From: Emiliania huxleyi CCMP1516
Lineage: Eukaryota; Haptophyta; Isochrysidales; Noelaerhabdaceae
Direction: 5' to 3'
Assembly: GCF_000372725.1 (NCBI RefSeq)
Contig: NW_005199712.1
Location: 4,750 to 31,257, forward strand
DNA length: 26,508 bases
A model generated the notes under the pieces. It was not told where the DNA came from. It worked only from the letters and a program-made list of their open reading frames with translations, and did no database searches. A program made the position numbers and the translations under genes. Within the stretch, counting starts at the first letter, position 1. Each line of letters opens with the position of its first letter. Positions 16,691-26,110 of this stretch are shown piece after piece.

Positions 16691-16981
16691 CCGAATATGA
16701 GTAGTTAGTTGTTAGTTAGTATGATATAGCTGTATGTGCCGACCGACTTCGGTTGCTCGGCTTCGTTAGTGTTGGGCCGCTACTGGAAGTGCGGCCCCCC
16801 CCTCCCCCCAGTTATTGTGTGTAGACGATCGTTCACTACCCCAACTAGGATCCCTAAAGTGTAAGAGATAAGGCGTCCCGGTGTGAACGTGTTCCACCCC
16901 TCACCCGTGTGCGTGTCTCTCTCTGAGAGAGGAGCCACCCTCCCTTCCTCCTGTGTCCGTGTCTGTCCCGCGCACATTGTC
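16691..16981 (+). other. Leader region of the Gag element
   Basis: It starts with TAGTTAGTTGTTAGTTAG and GACCGACTTCGG words and holds C-runs near 16795-16812. If the element has a 5' LTR it should be here, but I find no matching copy downstream of the ORF, so LTR limits cannot be set. No tRNA primer site was recognised. Confidence 0.35.
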
Positions 16982-19279
16982 ATGGAAAAGAGCGCGCACA
17001 TTGTAGCGACGTCATTTAGTCCTTTACTGTTTACGATTTCCGACATGGTTCCTTCGCGTGAGATCATCGACGACACTGCGGTCGTCAACGACGGCACGGC
17101 GGCCGTCAACCAGCGCACGACGAGCTACTGCGAGCCCGTCGTGGAGTCCACCGTCCGCTCGATACGGTCGGTGAACACCAAGGATGTCTCGGACGGCAAA
17201 GCGACGCCAACCGAGGACATCAAGGTGACTGGCAAGGCTGGAGACCTTGCACTCGGCACTGAGGCCGGCAATGAGACTGAGACCAACGGCACTGAGGCCA
17301 GCACTGAGACCAAGCTCAAGGGCGACTCCATCAACTCGATGACCAACGCCAACATCACCAGCATCGTCGACTTCGGAGGTGACGGAGCTGGTTTCCAAGA
17401 CTCATCTGACCTGGCCACCAAGAACGCGCTCTGGCACCTGACCGAGGAGCGCGTGTGGCCGGCGATGCTTGCCGAGGCGGAGAAGATCGCTCTCGACCAC
17501 AAGAAGGCGTCCGACATCGACATTGCCAAGATCCTCACAGTGCCGCAAGCCGCACAGTTTGCCGAGGCCATGCAACACACCTTCAAGGCCATCGGTGCGG
17601 AGATCCACCGGCGCATTGTTAAGCTCGCCGTCTACTTTGCCAAGTTGCTCCCTGCCGGCTTCGCCATTCTCGACTCGCAAACCTCCACTCCCACTCTCGG
17701 CTCCGACGTTGCCGACGCCTTCATGCTCAGCACGATTGGCGACGGCTCTGTCAGCAGCGACTGGGATCCGCGGAGGTTCAAGTGCCAGCCATTCAATGGC
17801 AACCCCAACGACTACGAGCGGTTCATCAGCGATGCGCTTGACCACCTCGGCAGCTGCTTTGGCACTCACGCTGACGAGGACTACTCACTCGCCGATGAGG
17901 CCAAGGGGCACTCCGCCTACGGGTACGTCGAGCAGGACGGAACCGACGCCTCCTTCTTCTACCCTGGGATGGCCGCGCCGCTCCCTCTGCCCGGCGTCGC
18001 TCCACCCGCTGGCGGGCACCCACCTGGGACGCCCACCAACCCGACTCGCGTCCTCCTCCTCAAGCTCTCCACCCGGCGGAAGAAGGCGCTCGCCTCCTTT
18101 CTGACACAGCACGTCATCGACCAGAACCTCAAGTCGATGCTGCAGAATCTCGCGCCGGGCAACGGTGGGGAGATGTTTCGGCTGCTGCGCCAGCACTGCT
18201 TCCGACCGATCAACGACCTCACCGTCCACGAGCTTAAGGAGACGATCGCCAGTCTCAGCTTTGACTCCGTCGAGGTTGGCCGGACCGCCAACTCGCTCAA
18301 CACCCTCGTGCAAATCTTGCACAACCTCAACCACAAGCTGCCAGATGCCCATCGGCTGAGCGAGTCTGAGCTCGTTGAGAAGGTCCTGCGCTGCATCTCT
18401 GGGCTTGGAGGGACCACGCCCCTCGCTCACGATGCGCGTCAGGAGCTCGCCGCCAACCCGACCGAGCGGCGCTTCTGGGTCGCTGGCAACCCTGCTGCTG
18501 GCGTCGCCGGGCACCGCTCGCTCACGCTCCTGCTTGAGAAGCTCGAGCCCATGTGGCGCGAAACGCACAAGGCCAACGGCATTCCGCGTCGACGCGACGC
18601 TGGGGCCAACCAGCGAGCCGACGCCCACCTCGTCGACGAGGAGGAGGACGACGCCCTCGCCGCCGGCGCCGTGCGTGGCCGGCGCAATGTCGGTCGACTT
18701 GCGCGCGGCGCTCAGGCTCCCGTACGCAAGCAGCCCGTCTCCGAAGCCGTCTTACGCGATCTGATCCGCTGCTTCAACTGCCAAGGCCTCGGCCACTCTG
18801 CCAAGGTCTGCCCGAGCGAGCTCAACGGCTGCTGCGTCTTCGTGTCGCAGGCGCTCCAGCGCCTCAATGCCGTCGCACGCTCTGGCGCACCGACCAGCAG
18901 CTTCGATGGGCGCGGCGATGCACGGGCCGTTGAGGATGCCACCGCCTCTCGCGAGGGCGACGAGGAGGACGGCGACATCGCCGATGCCGACGGTGGGGCT
19001 GCCGATGCCGTCGACATCTTCGACCTAGGCTACCTTGGCAACTTCAACGGCAACGCCGACGCCGTCGAGACGATGCCCGTTGTCCATTCTACCGCCGACA
19101 AGCAGCCTGCTGCCGAGGAGTACGCCGCCAGCGTCAAGATCTTTGCCGAACAGTCTTCTGATGACCCCTTTTCGAGCGACTTCTTCGGCGGAAGCGGAGC
19201 CGAGTTTTGCGAGCCAGACCAGCTGCTGCACGACAACTCATCGGTACTCGGCCCCCGCCCGACGACCACCAGGCGCTAG
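16982..19279 (+). CDS. gag: Gag protein of a Ty1/copia-type LTR retrotransposon
   Basis: The frame gives 765 residues from the ATG at 16982; a second candidate start is the ATG at 17045. The first ~130 residues are Thr/Asp/Glu-rich. At about 260-290, DPRRFKCQPFNGNPNDYERF followed by ISDAL matches the start of a copia Gag (UBN2-like) domain. The helical core continues through KKALASFLTQHVIDQNLKSM and SESELVEKVLRCISGL to about residue 530. A CCHC zinc knuckle, CFNCQGLGHSAKVC, sits at 597-610 (C-x2-C-x4-H-x4-C), preceded by a basic stretch. The tail is acidic and shows no aspartic protease motif. Such proteins form the particle and bind the element's RNA. The frame stops at 19277-19279, where a frameshift probably cuts it from the downstream extension. 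Confidence 0.88.
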   Translation: MEKSAHIVATSFSPLLFTISDMVPSREIIDDTAVVNDGTAAVNQRTTSYCEPVVESTVRSIRSVNTKDVSDGKATPTEDIKVTGKAGDLALGTEAGNETETNGTEASTETKLKGDSINSMTNANITSIVDFGGDGAGFQDSSDLATKNALWHLTEERVWPAMLAEAEKIALDHKKASDIDIAKILTVPQAAQFAEAMQHTFKAIGAEIHRRIVKLAVYFAKLLPAGFAILDSQTSTPTLGSDVADAFMLSTIGDGSVSSDWDPRRFKCQPFNGNPNDYERFISDALDHLGSCFGTHADEDYSLADEAKGHSAYGYVEQDGTDASFFYPGMAAPLPLPGVAPPAGGHPPGTPTNPTRVLLLKLSTRRKKALASFLTQHVIDQNLKSMLQNLAPGNGGEMFRLLRQHCFRPINDLTVHELKETIASLSFDSVEVGRTANSLNTLVQILHNLNHKLPDAHRLSESELVEKVLRCISGLGGTTPLAHDARQELAANPTERRFWVAGNPAAGVAGHRSLTLLLEKLEPMWRETHKANGIPRRRDAGANQRADAHLVDEEEDDALAAGAVRGRRNVGRLARGAQAPVRKQPVSEAVLRDLIRCFNCQGLGHSAKVCPSELNGCCVFVSQALQRLNAVARSGAPTSSFDGRGDARAVEDATASREGDEEDGDIADADGGAADAVDIFDLGYLGNFNGNADAVETMPVVHSTADKQPAAEEYAASVKIFAEQSSDDPFSSDFFGGSGAEFCEPDQLLHDNSSVLGPRPTTTRR

Positions 19280-19740
19280 ACGTTTTTGGAGCCTGGCAGC
19301 GGTCTATCGGCACTCGTGAGTTCGACCCTGCGAGCAGAGAGTACAACCTCCTCAGCTCGCTGCTCCGCCGCGCGCTCCCTCGCCCAGCCGTCTTGGGCGG
19401 GCCCGCGCGCTCGGGCCTTCCGCCCTGGGAGGCAGAAGACCTTGGCGACTACGACCTCCTCAACCCCTCGTCTGCAGCGTGCCGCAAGCAGGTCCTCCTG
19501 GAGGAGGGCTGGCCTCGCGGCGAGTTGCCTTCCAAGGTGGGGTTGCGCGAGCATATGCAGGCTCGCGCTGCGCTGGGGTATAGAGTAAGGTGGGCCTGGC
19601 CTACCATGGCAATGCCGCTGAGACCGGTGAGTACTTGTACGACCCGAGCTACGCGCCGACGCTGGACATCGGACAAGTAATCCACACGCTGAACAGAATG
19701 TTCAATCTCAATTTCCCACCCCCCTGCGCGCGGGCCTTCT
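19280..19740 (+). pseudogene. Frameshifted continuation of the Gag reading frame; truncated element end
   Basis: In the -1 frame the sequence continues past the Gag stop with PPDDHQALDVFGAWQRSIGT and a further ~100 coherent residues (DLGDYDLLNPSSAACRKQVL). Around 19575-19600 it changes frame again into GLAYHGNAAETGEYLYDPSY and runs to TAG at 19738-19740. The first shift falls in a C5 run (GGCCCCCGCCC); one extra C would restore a single frame. No integrase, reverse transcriptase or RNase H motif appears before the next feature, so the element is truncated or a Gag-only derivative. Confidence 0.55.
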
Positions 19741-19774
19741 AGGCCCGCGGGTAGTCTCCCCCCATCCCCAGGGG

Positions 19775-20046
19775 CAGGGCCTCCAGGGCTCGCACCTCTC
19801 CAAACCTCTCATAGACCAGCGCATAGCGCCATAGGACGTTATTTTCTTGTCATAATCTTGTCAATAACAAGGTCTGTGAACTCTTGAGCACTTGAGCACT
19901 GGATAGGGTCGATTCCGCATGGTACGGGACCCCAGTGTGAACAGGGCCTCCAGGGCTCGCAGTCGCACCTCAACCTCTCACCCAGACCAGCGGCAGCGCA
20001 CAGCGCCATAGGAGGTATTTTCTTCTCAATAACAAGGCTGTGAACT
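19775..20046. repeat. Diverged tandem duplication, ~167-bp period
   Basis: A block from CAGGGCCTCCAGGGCTCGCA through GCGCCATAGGA and TATTTTCTT to CAATAACAAGG and TGTGAACT occurs at 19775-19882 and again at 19942-20046. It has substitutions and small indels and lies beyond the 3' end of the lipase gene. Confidence 0.75.
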
Positions 20047-20143
20047 TGGGGTCCCGCTAGTAAATTCTTGAAGTTTCCGCCTCGTGGCATGTTGGATTTC
20101 CAAAAGTCCGCCCCTGCGTGTGTCGGCCGCTCACGTCGACCGC

Positions 20144-21788
20144 TCACGTCGACTCTCCGGCTGCGTACCGGCGCATCCACGCTAGGATGTCCCCCGCGAT
20201 GGTCGAGCGCAGTGGCTCCGGCTCGCAGAGGAGCGCGTGCAGCGCGTCGTACCGCTTCAGCGTGCGGTCAGCCGCGGGCGTCGCCGCCACCTCGCAGAGC
20301 CTCTCGGCCGCCTCGCGCGCCGCCTCGCTCAGCACCAGCTCGCGGTCGGCGAGGAGGCAGAAGAAGGGGCAGGCCAGGCCGGGGAGGGTCGCCTCACAGG
20401 CGGCGCCTGTGCGGAGATGCGCCCGGCCAAGAGGCTTTAGCCGAGATGAGCCGGCCCGCGCTCTCACTCCCGGGCAAAGCGGGCCGGGAGCCGGGAGACC
20501 GGCCCGAAGCAGGGAGAGCGCGCGGAGGGAGGAAGGGAGAGGGGGGAGGGAGGGAGAAGAGAGCGCGCGGACCGAGCGAGACGCACGCGCTCGCGCTGCC
20601 GACGCGCAGCGCCCCCTGCAGGCGGGCGGGAGAGAGCTTAGCCGATTCGCCGGGTGACATCCCACCGGAGGGAACCCGAGCTGTGTATGCGCGCGTCTGT
20701 GCGCGTGTGGGACAGACGTTGTTGTCCTCTGCGCGGGGCTTCCCGCGGGGACCAAAGACGGACCGCCGCCGCCGAGAGTGAGTGAGCCGGGTCCGGGATA
20801 GGAGGGGCGGCCAGGATCTAAATCTCTCCCGAGATCGCACAACCCGCCCACAACCCGCCTCGCGTGCCTGCCCCGCAGCTGCTGCCCCGTGTATGTTCCG
20901 CGTGTGCCCCGCGCTAGGACGTGTGCAAGACTGACTGACTGCCGGGGTCGAGCCTCGCCTTGTAGGAGAGCGACCACATCTCGACCATATCTCGGCTGTA
21001 TCTCGGCTGCATCTCGGCTGCATCTCGGCTGTATCTCGCCTTGTAGGAGAGGTGGTCCGCGTCGACCCGCTTGATGATGGCCTCGTCCGAGTACTGCTTT
21101 GCATTGTCGGTCGCGGACGACGGGATGAGCGGCAGCCGGCAGAGGGGCGTGTACCTGTGCACAGAGGCGCGGGGTGTGAAGAGACGCTGCTCTCACGACA
21201 GGAGCGCATGCCCGCAGAGAGGAGGCGGGTACGACAGGGCGGCGAGGAGGTATGCGGCGGCGGCCGACGCCGGAGGCGCGAGCATCGGCGCAAGGAGGAC
21301 GAGACCGCTCACACCGTCGAGCCTTTCGCGACAGAGCGAGTCGGTAGTTGAGGAATGAGACGCCTGGCGTGCATCGGGCTCGGACGGTGTCTGTTGTGAG
21401 CTCACCGCTGCGCGACGCGAAAGGCAATGGCGCCGCCCATCGAGCTGCCGGCGAGGAAGAGCGGCAGGCCCGGCTTCAGCCGCCGTGCCTCTCTTGCGAA
21501 CGCCTCGCCGTCCTCCTCGAGAGCCTCGCTCGAGAGCAGGAAGCCGCGCAGGCCGTCGCTCTCGCCGTGGCCCGGCATGTCGGGCGAGCACACGGCGAAC
21601 CCACCAGCGGAGAGCACCTCCGCCGCGAGCGAAGTCGACGGAAAGCGAGCGTGCGAGCCCATGCCGTGGAACAAAACCACCAGGCCGACGGCGGCCGTGG
21701 GCGGCTCCCAATGCCAGAGTGCGCAGCGCACGCCCGACGGCGCGTCGAGAGCGCTGCGCGTTGGAGTGCTAGATCTCAAGACTGCCAT
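20144..21788 (-). CDS. Monoglyceride lipase-like alpha/beta hydrolase, four exons
   Basis: Proposed exons on the minus strand are 21788-21406, 21322-21233, 21154-20940 and 20406-20144, all introns GT-AG (83, 78 and 533 nt), giving 316 residues. Family features: oxyanion-hole LFHGMGSH (39-46), SPDMPGHGESDGLRG (68-82), nucleophile Ser116 in GSSMGG, LVLLAPMLAPP after the first splice, Asp250 in CLLADRELV, and His286 in YDALHALLCEPEP. The full Ser-Asp-His triad is therefore present across separate exons, which supports the splicing. The family hydrolyses monoacylglycerols or similar esters; the substrate here is not established. Intron 2 could instead start at 21196 (42 nt), adding 12 residues. 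The donor of intron 3 is the weakest point. Exon 3 carries an in-frame 81-bp duplication. An upstream in-frame extension of 49 codons was not used. Confidence 0.82.
20954..21051. repeat. 81-bp in-frame duplication with an 11-bp minisatellite inside lipase exon 3
   Basis: The 17-mer CTCGCCTTGTAGGAGAG occurs at 20954-20970 and 21035-21051. Between the copies are about five units of the 11-mer ATCTCGGCTG[TC]. The 81-bp insertion adds 27 residues without shifting frame, duplicating the LSYKAR peptide. Confidence 0.85.
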
Positions 21789-21998
21789 CGCGTCAGGCTT
21801 ACCCTGGTAGATACCCGGGTAGGTAGGGGATCTCGAGCACCAATCAAAAAGCGCTACCTGGCTACCTATCCCCAGGCCGCGCAGCGAAAATAGGGGGGTA
21901 CCTACGTGTTGCAGGGCGGCCCTCTGGGCGGTCAAAACCGGACCTACCCACCTATTGCATAGGGTGTCACGGGGGTCAACAGACCCCCTATCTGGCTA
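21789..21998 (-). promoter_or_regulatory. Upstream region of the lipase gene with repeated CTACC/GGTAG words
   Basis: CTACC or its complement occurs about eight times between 21800 and 21955, in both orientations (GGGTAGGTAGGGG, GGCTACCTATCCCC, GGTACCTACG, CCTACCCACC). A perfect hairpin GGGGGTC/GACCCCC with a 4-nt loop lies at 21971-21988. The arrangement suggests clustered binding sites, by inference only. Confidence 0.35.
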
Positions 21999-22437
<439 letters not shown>

Positions 22438-22506
22438 AAGAAAGAAAGAAAAGAGATATTTATTGTGAGACCGCCTCTCGGGCTGGCTGGACTCGGCCGC
22501 CTGGAG

Positions 22507-24147
22507 ATGAGCGAGGCAGGCAGCTCTGATGGGTACGACGAGATGTCCTGCTCCCAGGAGGACACCTCGGATCCCGAGGAGGAGATCTTCGACTCGGAGC
22601 CCATTCGGCAGCAGACGCAGACCTTCACCGTGCTCGACGCCTCCGAGTGCCTCGCGCTCGCGCAGAAGGAGGTCGATGAGGTGAGGGAGCTATTATGCTG
22701 CAGCGAGGAGGTGGCCAGCATCCTGATGCGCCAGTTCCGCTGGAACCGCGAGAAGCTCACCGAAGGCGAGGAAGCGCCAGCCGCGGAGGCGTGCCTTCTA
22801 GCCTTGCGCTCACAGCGGCCTGCCACCCGCGCGCAGAGTACCTTTGCGACGCAGACAAGGTACTCAAGCGCGCGGGCATCCATCAGGGCGAGAACCTCGA
22901 GATCGTCCACGCCGACGGCGCTGTGGCCGTCGGCGGCACGTCTCAGCCGCGCGGGTCGCTGCCGGACGTGCAGTGCTTGATATGCTACGAGACGTCGGCC
23001 GACTACTCTGCGCTCGGCTGCGGGCACCAGTTTTGCAACACGTGCTACACCACCTTCCTGGCCCACAAGATCACCGACGAGGGCTACAACTGCGTCTTTG
23101 CTACGTGTCCAAAGCCCGAGGTGTGCCCAGCCCCGCTCAGCCGAGGCCCGCCTGCGCGCGCGCTCCCGCAGTCCGCGCTCTCTGCTGCCCGCACGGCTCG
23201 CGCGCGCTCTGCTGACCGCCGGCGTGGCGGCGCGGCGGCAGTGCTCGCTGGTGGTCTCGGAGCGGCTGGTGCACTCGCTCGCGCTGCCGGCCGACAAGCG
23301 CGCCATCTTTGACAAGGCGCGGCGCATCGAGCGGTCTTACGTCGACGACAACCCAAACCTCAAGTGGTGCACGGCTGCCGGGTGCGGCAACGCGATCCGC
23401 GCGCCAAAGGGGCACCTCGGCGTCAAGTGCTCGTGCGGGCAGCGCTTCTGCTTCAAGTGCAACGACGAGGACCACGCGCCGTGCTCGTGCGAGGAGCTGG
23501 CCAAGTGGATGGTCAAGTGCCGCGACGACTCGGAGACGTACAACTGGCTGATGTCCAACACAAAGGCGTGCCCCAAGTGCGCCACCTCGATCGAGAAGAA
23601 TGGCGGCTGCAACCACATGACGTGCAAGAACTCCTCTTGCAAGTTTGAGTTTTGCTGGGTCTGCCTCGGCCCGTGGAAGGACCACTCGGGCTCGACTACC
23701 TAGATGCAGAACACGTCTCCTTGTCTCCCAACTCGCGCTCGAGAGGACATGGATTCCACTGTAAAGCGTTGTCGGCCGTATTCACTGTATTCGCCTCCCT
23801 CGTACTCACGCGGTGCTCTGAATACGCTGCACAACACCGTATTCCCGCCCTGAAGTTGGCGTATCCACCGCGCAGGCTCGTACTACTCGTGCAACCGGTA
23901 CGACCCGGAAAAGGAGAAGGAGAACCCCGAGGCCAAGAAGAAGGACTCGTCGCGCGCCGCCCTCGAGCGGTACCTGCACTACTACACCCGCTTCACAAAC
24001 CACCACAACTCGCTCAAGTTTGAGGTCGAGGCGAGGGCAAAGATGGAGGAGAAGATCAAGGAGATGGAGAAGCAGGGCGACAAGACGTGCGCGCGCCGCG
24101 TCGCCGCCCCGCGGCAGCCGCTCCGCCCCCCCCCCCCCCCACCACCG

Positions 24148-24242
<95 letters not shown>

Positions 24243-24696
24243 GCGCGCCACCCTCCACGCCCCTCCGCCTCGCGCACAGGTGGATCGACTGCACCTACCT
24301 GAAGGATGCAAACGAGGCGCTGTACGAGTGCCGGTACGCACTGCAGTACACGTGCGTCCTTCCCCCTCCCCCCCCCGGCCCCGGCCCCGGCCCCTGCCCG
24401 GGCACCGCTCCGAACCCCCCTTCTCGCCGCGCAGGTACGTCTACGCCTTCTACTTGCCGCAGGGCGGCAACTTCCGCACGCACTTTGAGATGAACCAGAC
24501 CGAGCTCGAGCAGCAGACAGAGCAGCTGTCCGAGATGCTCGAGAAGGACGTGTCGGAGATCCACCGCGCAGAGGTGGTGCACTGCTTCACGATGGCAAAG
24601 ACGAGGCTCACCAACTTGCTCGAGCTCGTCGCCGTCCGCGGATCGGGCTCCGCGACCGACACCTCGGGCGGAGCTGGCAGCAGCAGCGACCCGTGA
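22507..24696 (+). CDS. Ariadne-type RBR E3 ubiquitin ligase, six exons
   Basis: Exons are 22507-22765, 22837-23120, 23242-23689, 23876-24086, 24280-24351 and 24435-24696, giving 511 residues in one frame. Introns 1 and 3 have GC donors and the others are GT-AG. The N-terminus is acidic (residues 1-40), then FTVLDASECLALAQKEVDEV, the Ariadne UBA-like region. RING1 starts at C133 (CLICYE...CGHQFC), the IBR spans about 224-265 (LKWCTAAGCG, CSCGQRFCFKC), and RING2 at about 291-322 has C304 in GGCNHM as the predicted thioester cysteine. SYYSCNRYDPEKEKE, DSSRAALERYLHYYTRF and WIDCTYLKDANEALYECRYA follow as the Ariadne domain. The family takes ubiquitin from E2 onto the RING2 Cys; in animals ARIH1 works with cullin-RING ligases. 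The C-terminus is slightly shorter than in animal ARIH1. The start is the first Met of the homologous frame. Confidence 0.96.
24149..24240. repeat. (CA)n microsatellite in Ariadne intron 4
   Basis: About 46 uninterrupted CA units preceded by a run of about 14 C, inside intron 24087-24279. It lies in the same gene whose upstream flank is the GT/GA microsatellite. Confidence 0.97.
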
Positions 24697-25038
24697 CCGC
24701 GGGGAGGACCCGCGGCGGCAGGGCAGGCGCTGAATGCATGGGGCGTGCGTCGAGGGGCCGGCGCCTCGCCGGCTGCTCGTCCTCGTCCTCGCGCCCCTCA
24801 CAGTACTCTGACACCGTCTGACAAAACCATGGAGAGATGGAGAGAGAGCTGAGAGAGAGAGAGCCGAGAGGGAGCAGAGAGAGTTCGTCCAATGAGACCG
24901 AGAGTCTGGAGAGAGGGATATGTACGAGAGTCGCGGTTGAAAAAAATCTAGGCGCAAAGCGCCGTATTCAAACACGACCAACGCTCCGAAGAGCAGCCCC
25001 CCGTTTCAGCAGAGCACCGACGCACGAACACCCACAAA
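24697..25038. other. Intergenic region, GA-rich centre
   Basis: Convergent 3' ends of the Ariadne gene and the small minus-strand gene. Purine-rich GAGAGAG tracts lie at 24833-24920. No gene is visible. Confidence 0.45.
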
Positions 25039-25289
25039 CTATCCTTTCAGCGCTTTGAGCGCGGCCACTTCTTGCTCGAGAGCCTTTACCCGCTTCTGCA
25101 TCGCAGCGACGGAGCTGACGGTCTCGCTGCCGAGCGCTTCGATCCGCGCGTCTACTGCTCCCGCCGCAACGTAGATGTCCTGGTGCACGCGGTAGTAGCC
25201 AAAAGCGAGCGCGACGACACCGCCCGTGAGGAAGCTCTGGAAGTTTTGGCGGAGCTGCGGAGGCGGGGGAGGGGCGGGCTCGGGCGGGG
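25039..25289 (-). CDS. Last exon of a small single-span membrane protein with coiled-coil tail
   Basis: On the minus strand an excellent acceptor (TGTTTTCTTGCAG) ends at 25290. The following exon reads about 83 residues to TAG at 25039-25041. A Pro-rich start is followed by QLRQNFQSFLTGGVVALAFG, a probable membrane span, then YYRVHQDIYVAAGAVDARIE and a heptad-rich tail (MQKRVKALEQEVAALKALKG) predicted to form a coiled coil. There is no in-frame start in the exon, so a 5' exon must exist. An ATG at 25333 would join in frame only through a 22-nt GT-AG intron, which is improbably short. The family is not recognised. A small mitochondrial or ER membrane protein is a reasonable guess. Confidence 0.55.
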
Positions 25290-26110
25290 CTGCAAGAAAA
25301 CATGCCGCTACGCAGCGAGCGCACCATCGCCATCGCTCGGAGCGGAGCAGCCCAGGGCTCGGCGTCCGACTCGCTGAGAAAAAGAATTGTGCGCGGACCG
25401 TGCGCAGGCGCTCCCCCCTTGTCAGGAGCAGGAGAGCCCCACCTGTGCCCCTGGTCGTCCTTCCAAAATCCTGCTCGTGCAGGTGTGGAGTAGTCCTCCT
25501 CCCCCATCCCTAAAAAGAAAGAAAGAAAACAGACACGCCGGTCTCGGGAACCGTACCCATACTACTCAAAAGTACAATATACTACCACAAAGCACCACTA
25601 GCGATTTCGCGCGGAGGGCGTAGTGAAGCGCTGGGGCGCTCACTGTGTGTTATTCGGGTGGGGATCCATCAGTGGTAACCGGCTTTAGTCACAGATCCAA
25701 GCTCAGACGCCACACCAACACCACAAACACGCTCACTTCGCCGCTGCTGTAGAGGGCCGCCGGGGGCCCATACTACGTCGAAGTACGGACCCGATCTCGG
25801 CCCTCACGGGCTGCCACGCGCCCGCGCGCGGCGCGGGCCGCACCGCCCATGCCCCCGGGTCACCGACCCCGCCTCTCGGCCCTCTCGGCCCTCAGGAGCG
25901 TGCGGGAGACCGGCGAGGGGCGCGCCGCGCGCCGCCTGCAGAGCCGCCAGAGGCATTGTCGCCTCCGCTGGCGGGGTTCCCGCGCGCCCGCCCGCGCCCG
26001 GACCCGCGCCCGCTGCGCCCGCGGGCTCCGGATGCGCCGCCATCCTTCTCCTTCTTCTCGATGGCAGTCCGCGTGTGCTTGTCGACGGGTCGGCGGCGTG
26101 GTCGAGGGGA
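25290..26110. other. Unassigned region upstream of the small gene, becoming GC-rich
   Basis: 25290-25500 should contain the missing 5' exon of the minus-strand gene. 25500-25790 is AT-richer with (GAAA)n and TACT words and no frame of interest. From 25800 the sequence is GC-rich and open in several frames on both strands. One minus-strand frame (DKHTRTAIEKKEKDGG, then Gly/Arg/Ser-rich) looks the most protein-like but cannot be confirmed. Confidence 0.4.

Noticed and set aside
25550..25640. Possible tRNA or other structured RNA in the AT-richer stretch
   Set aside because: No cloverleaf arms or A/B box pair could be assembled.
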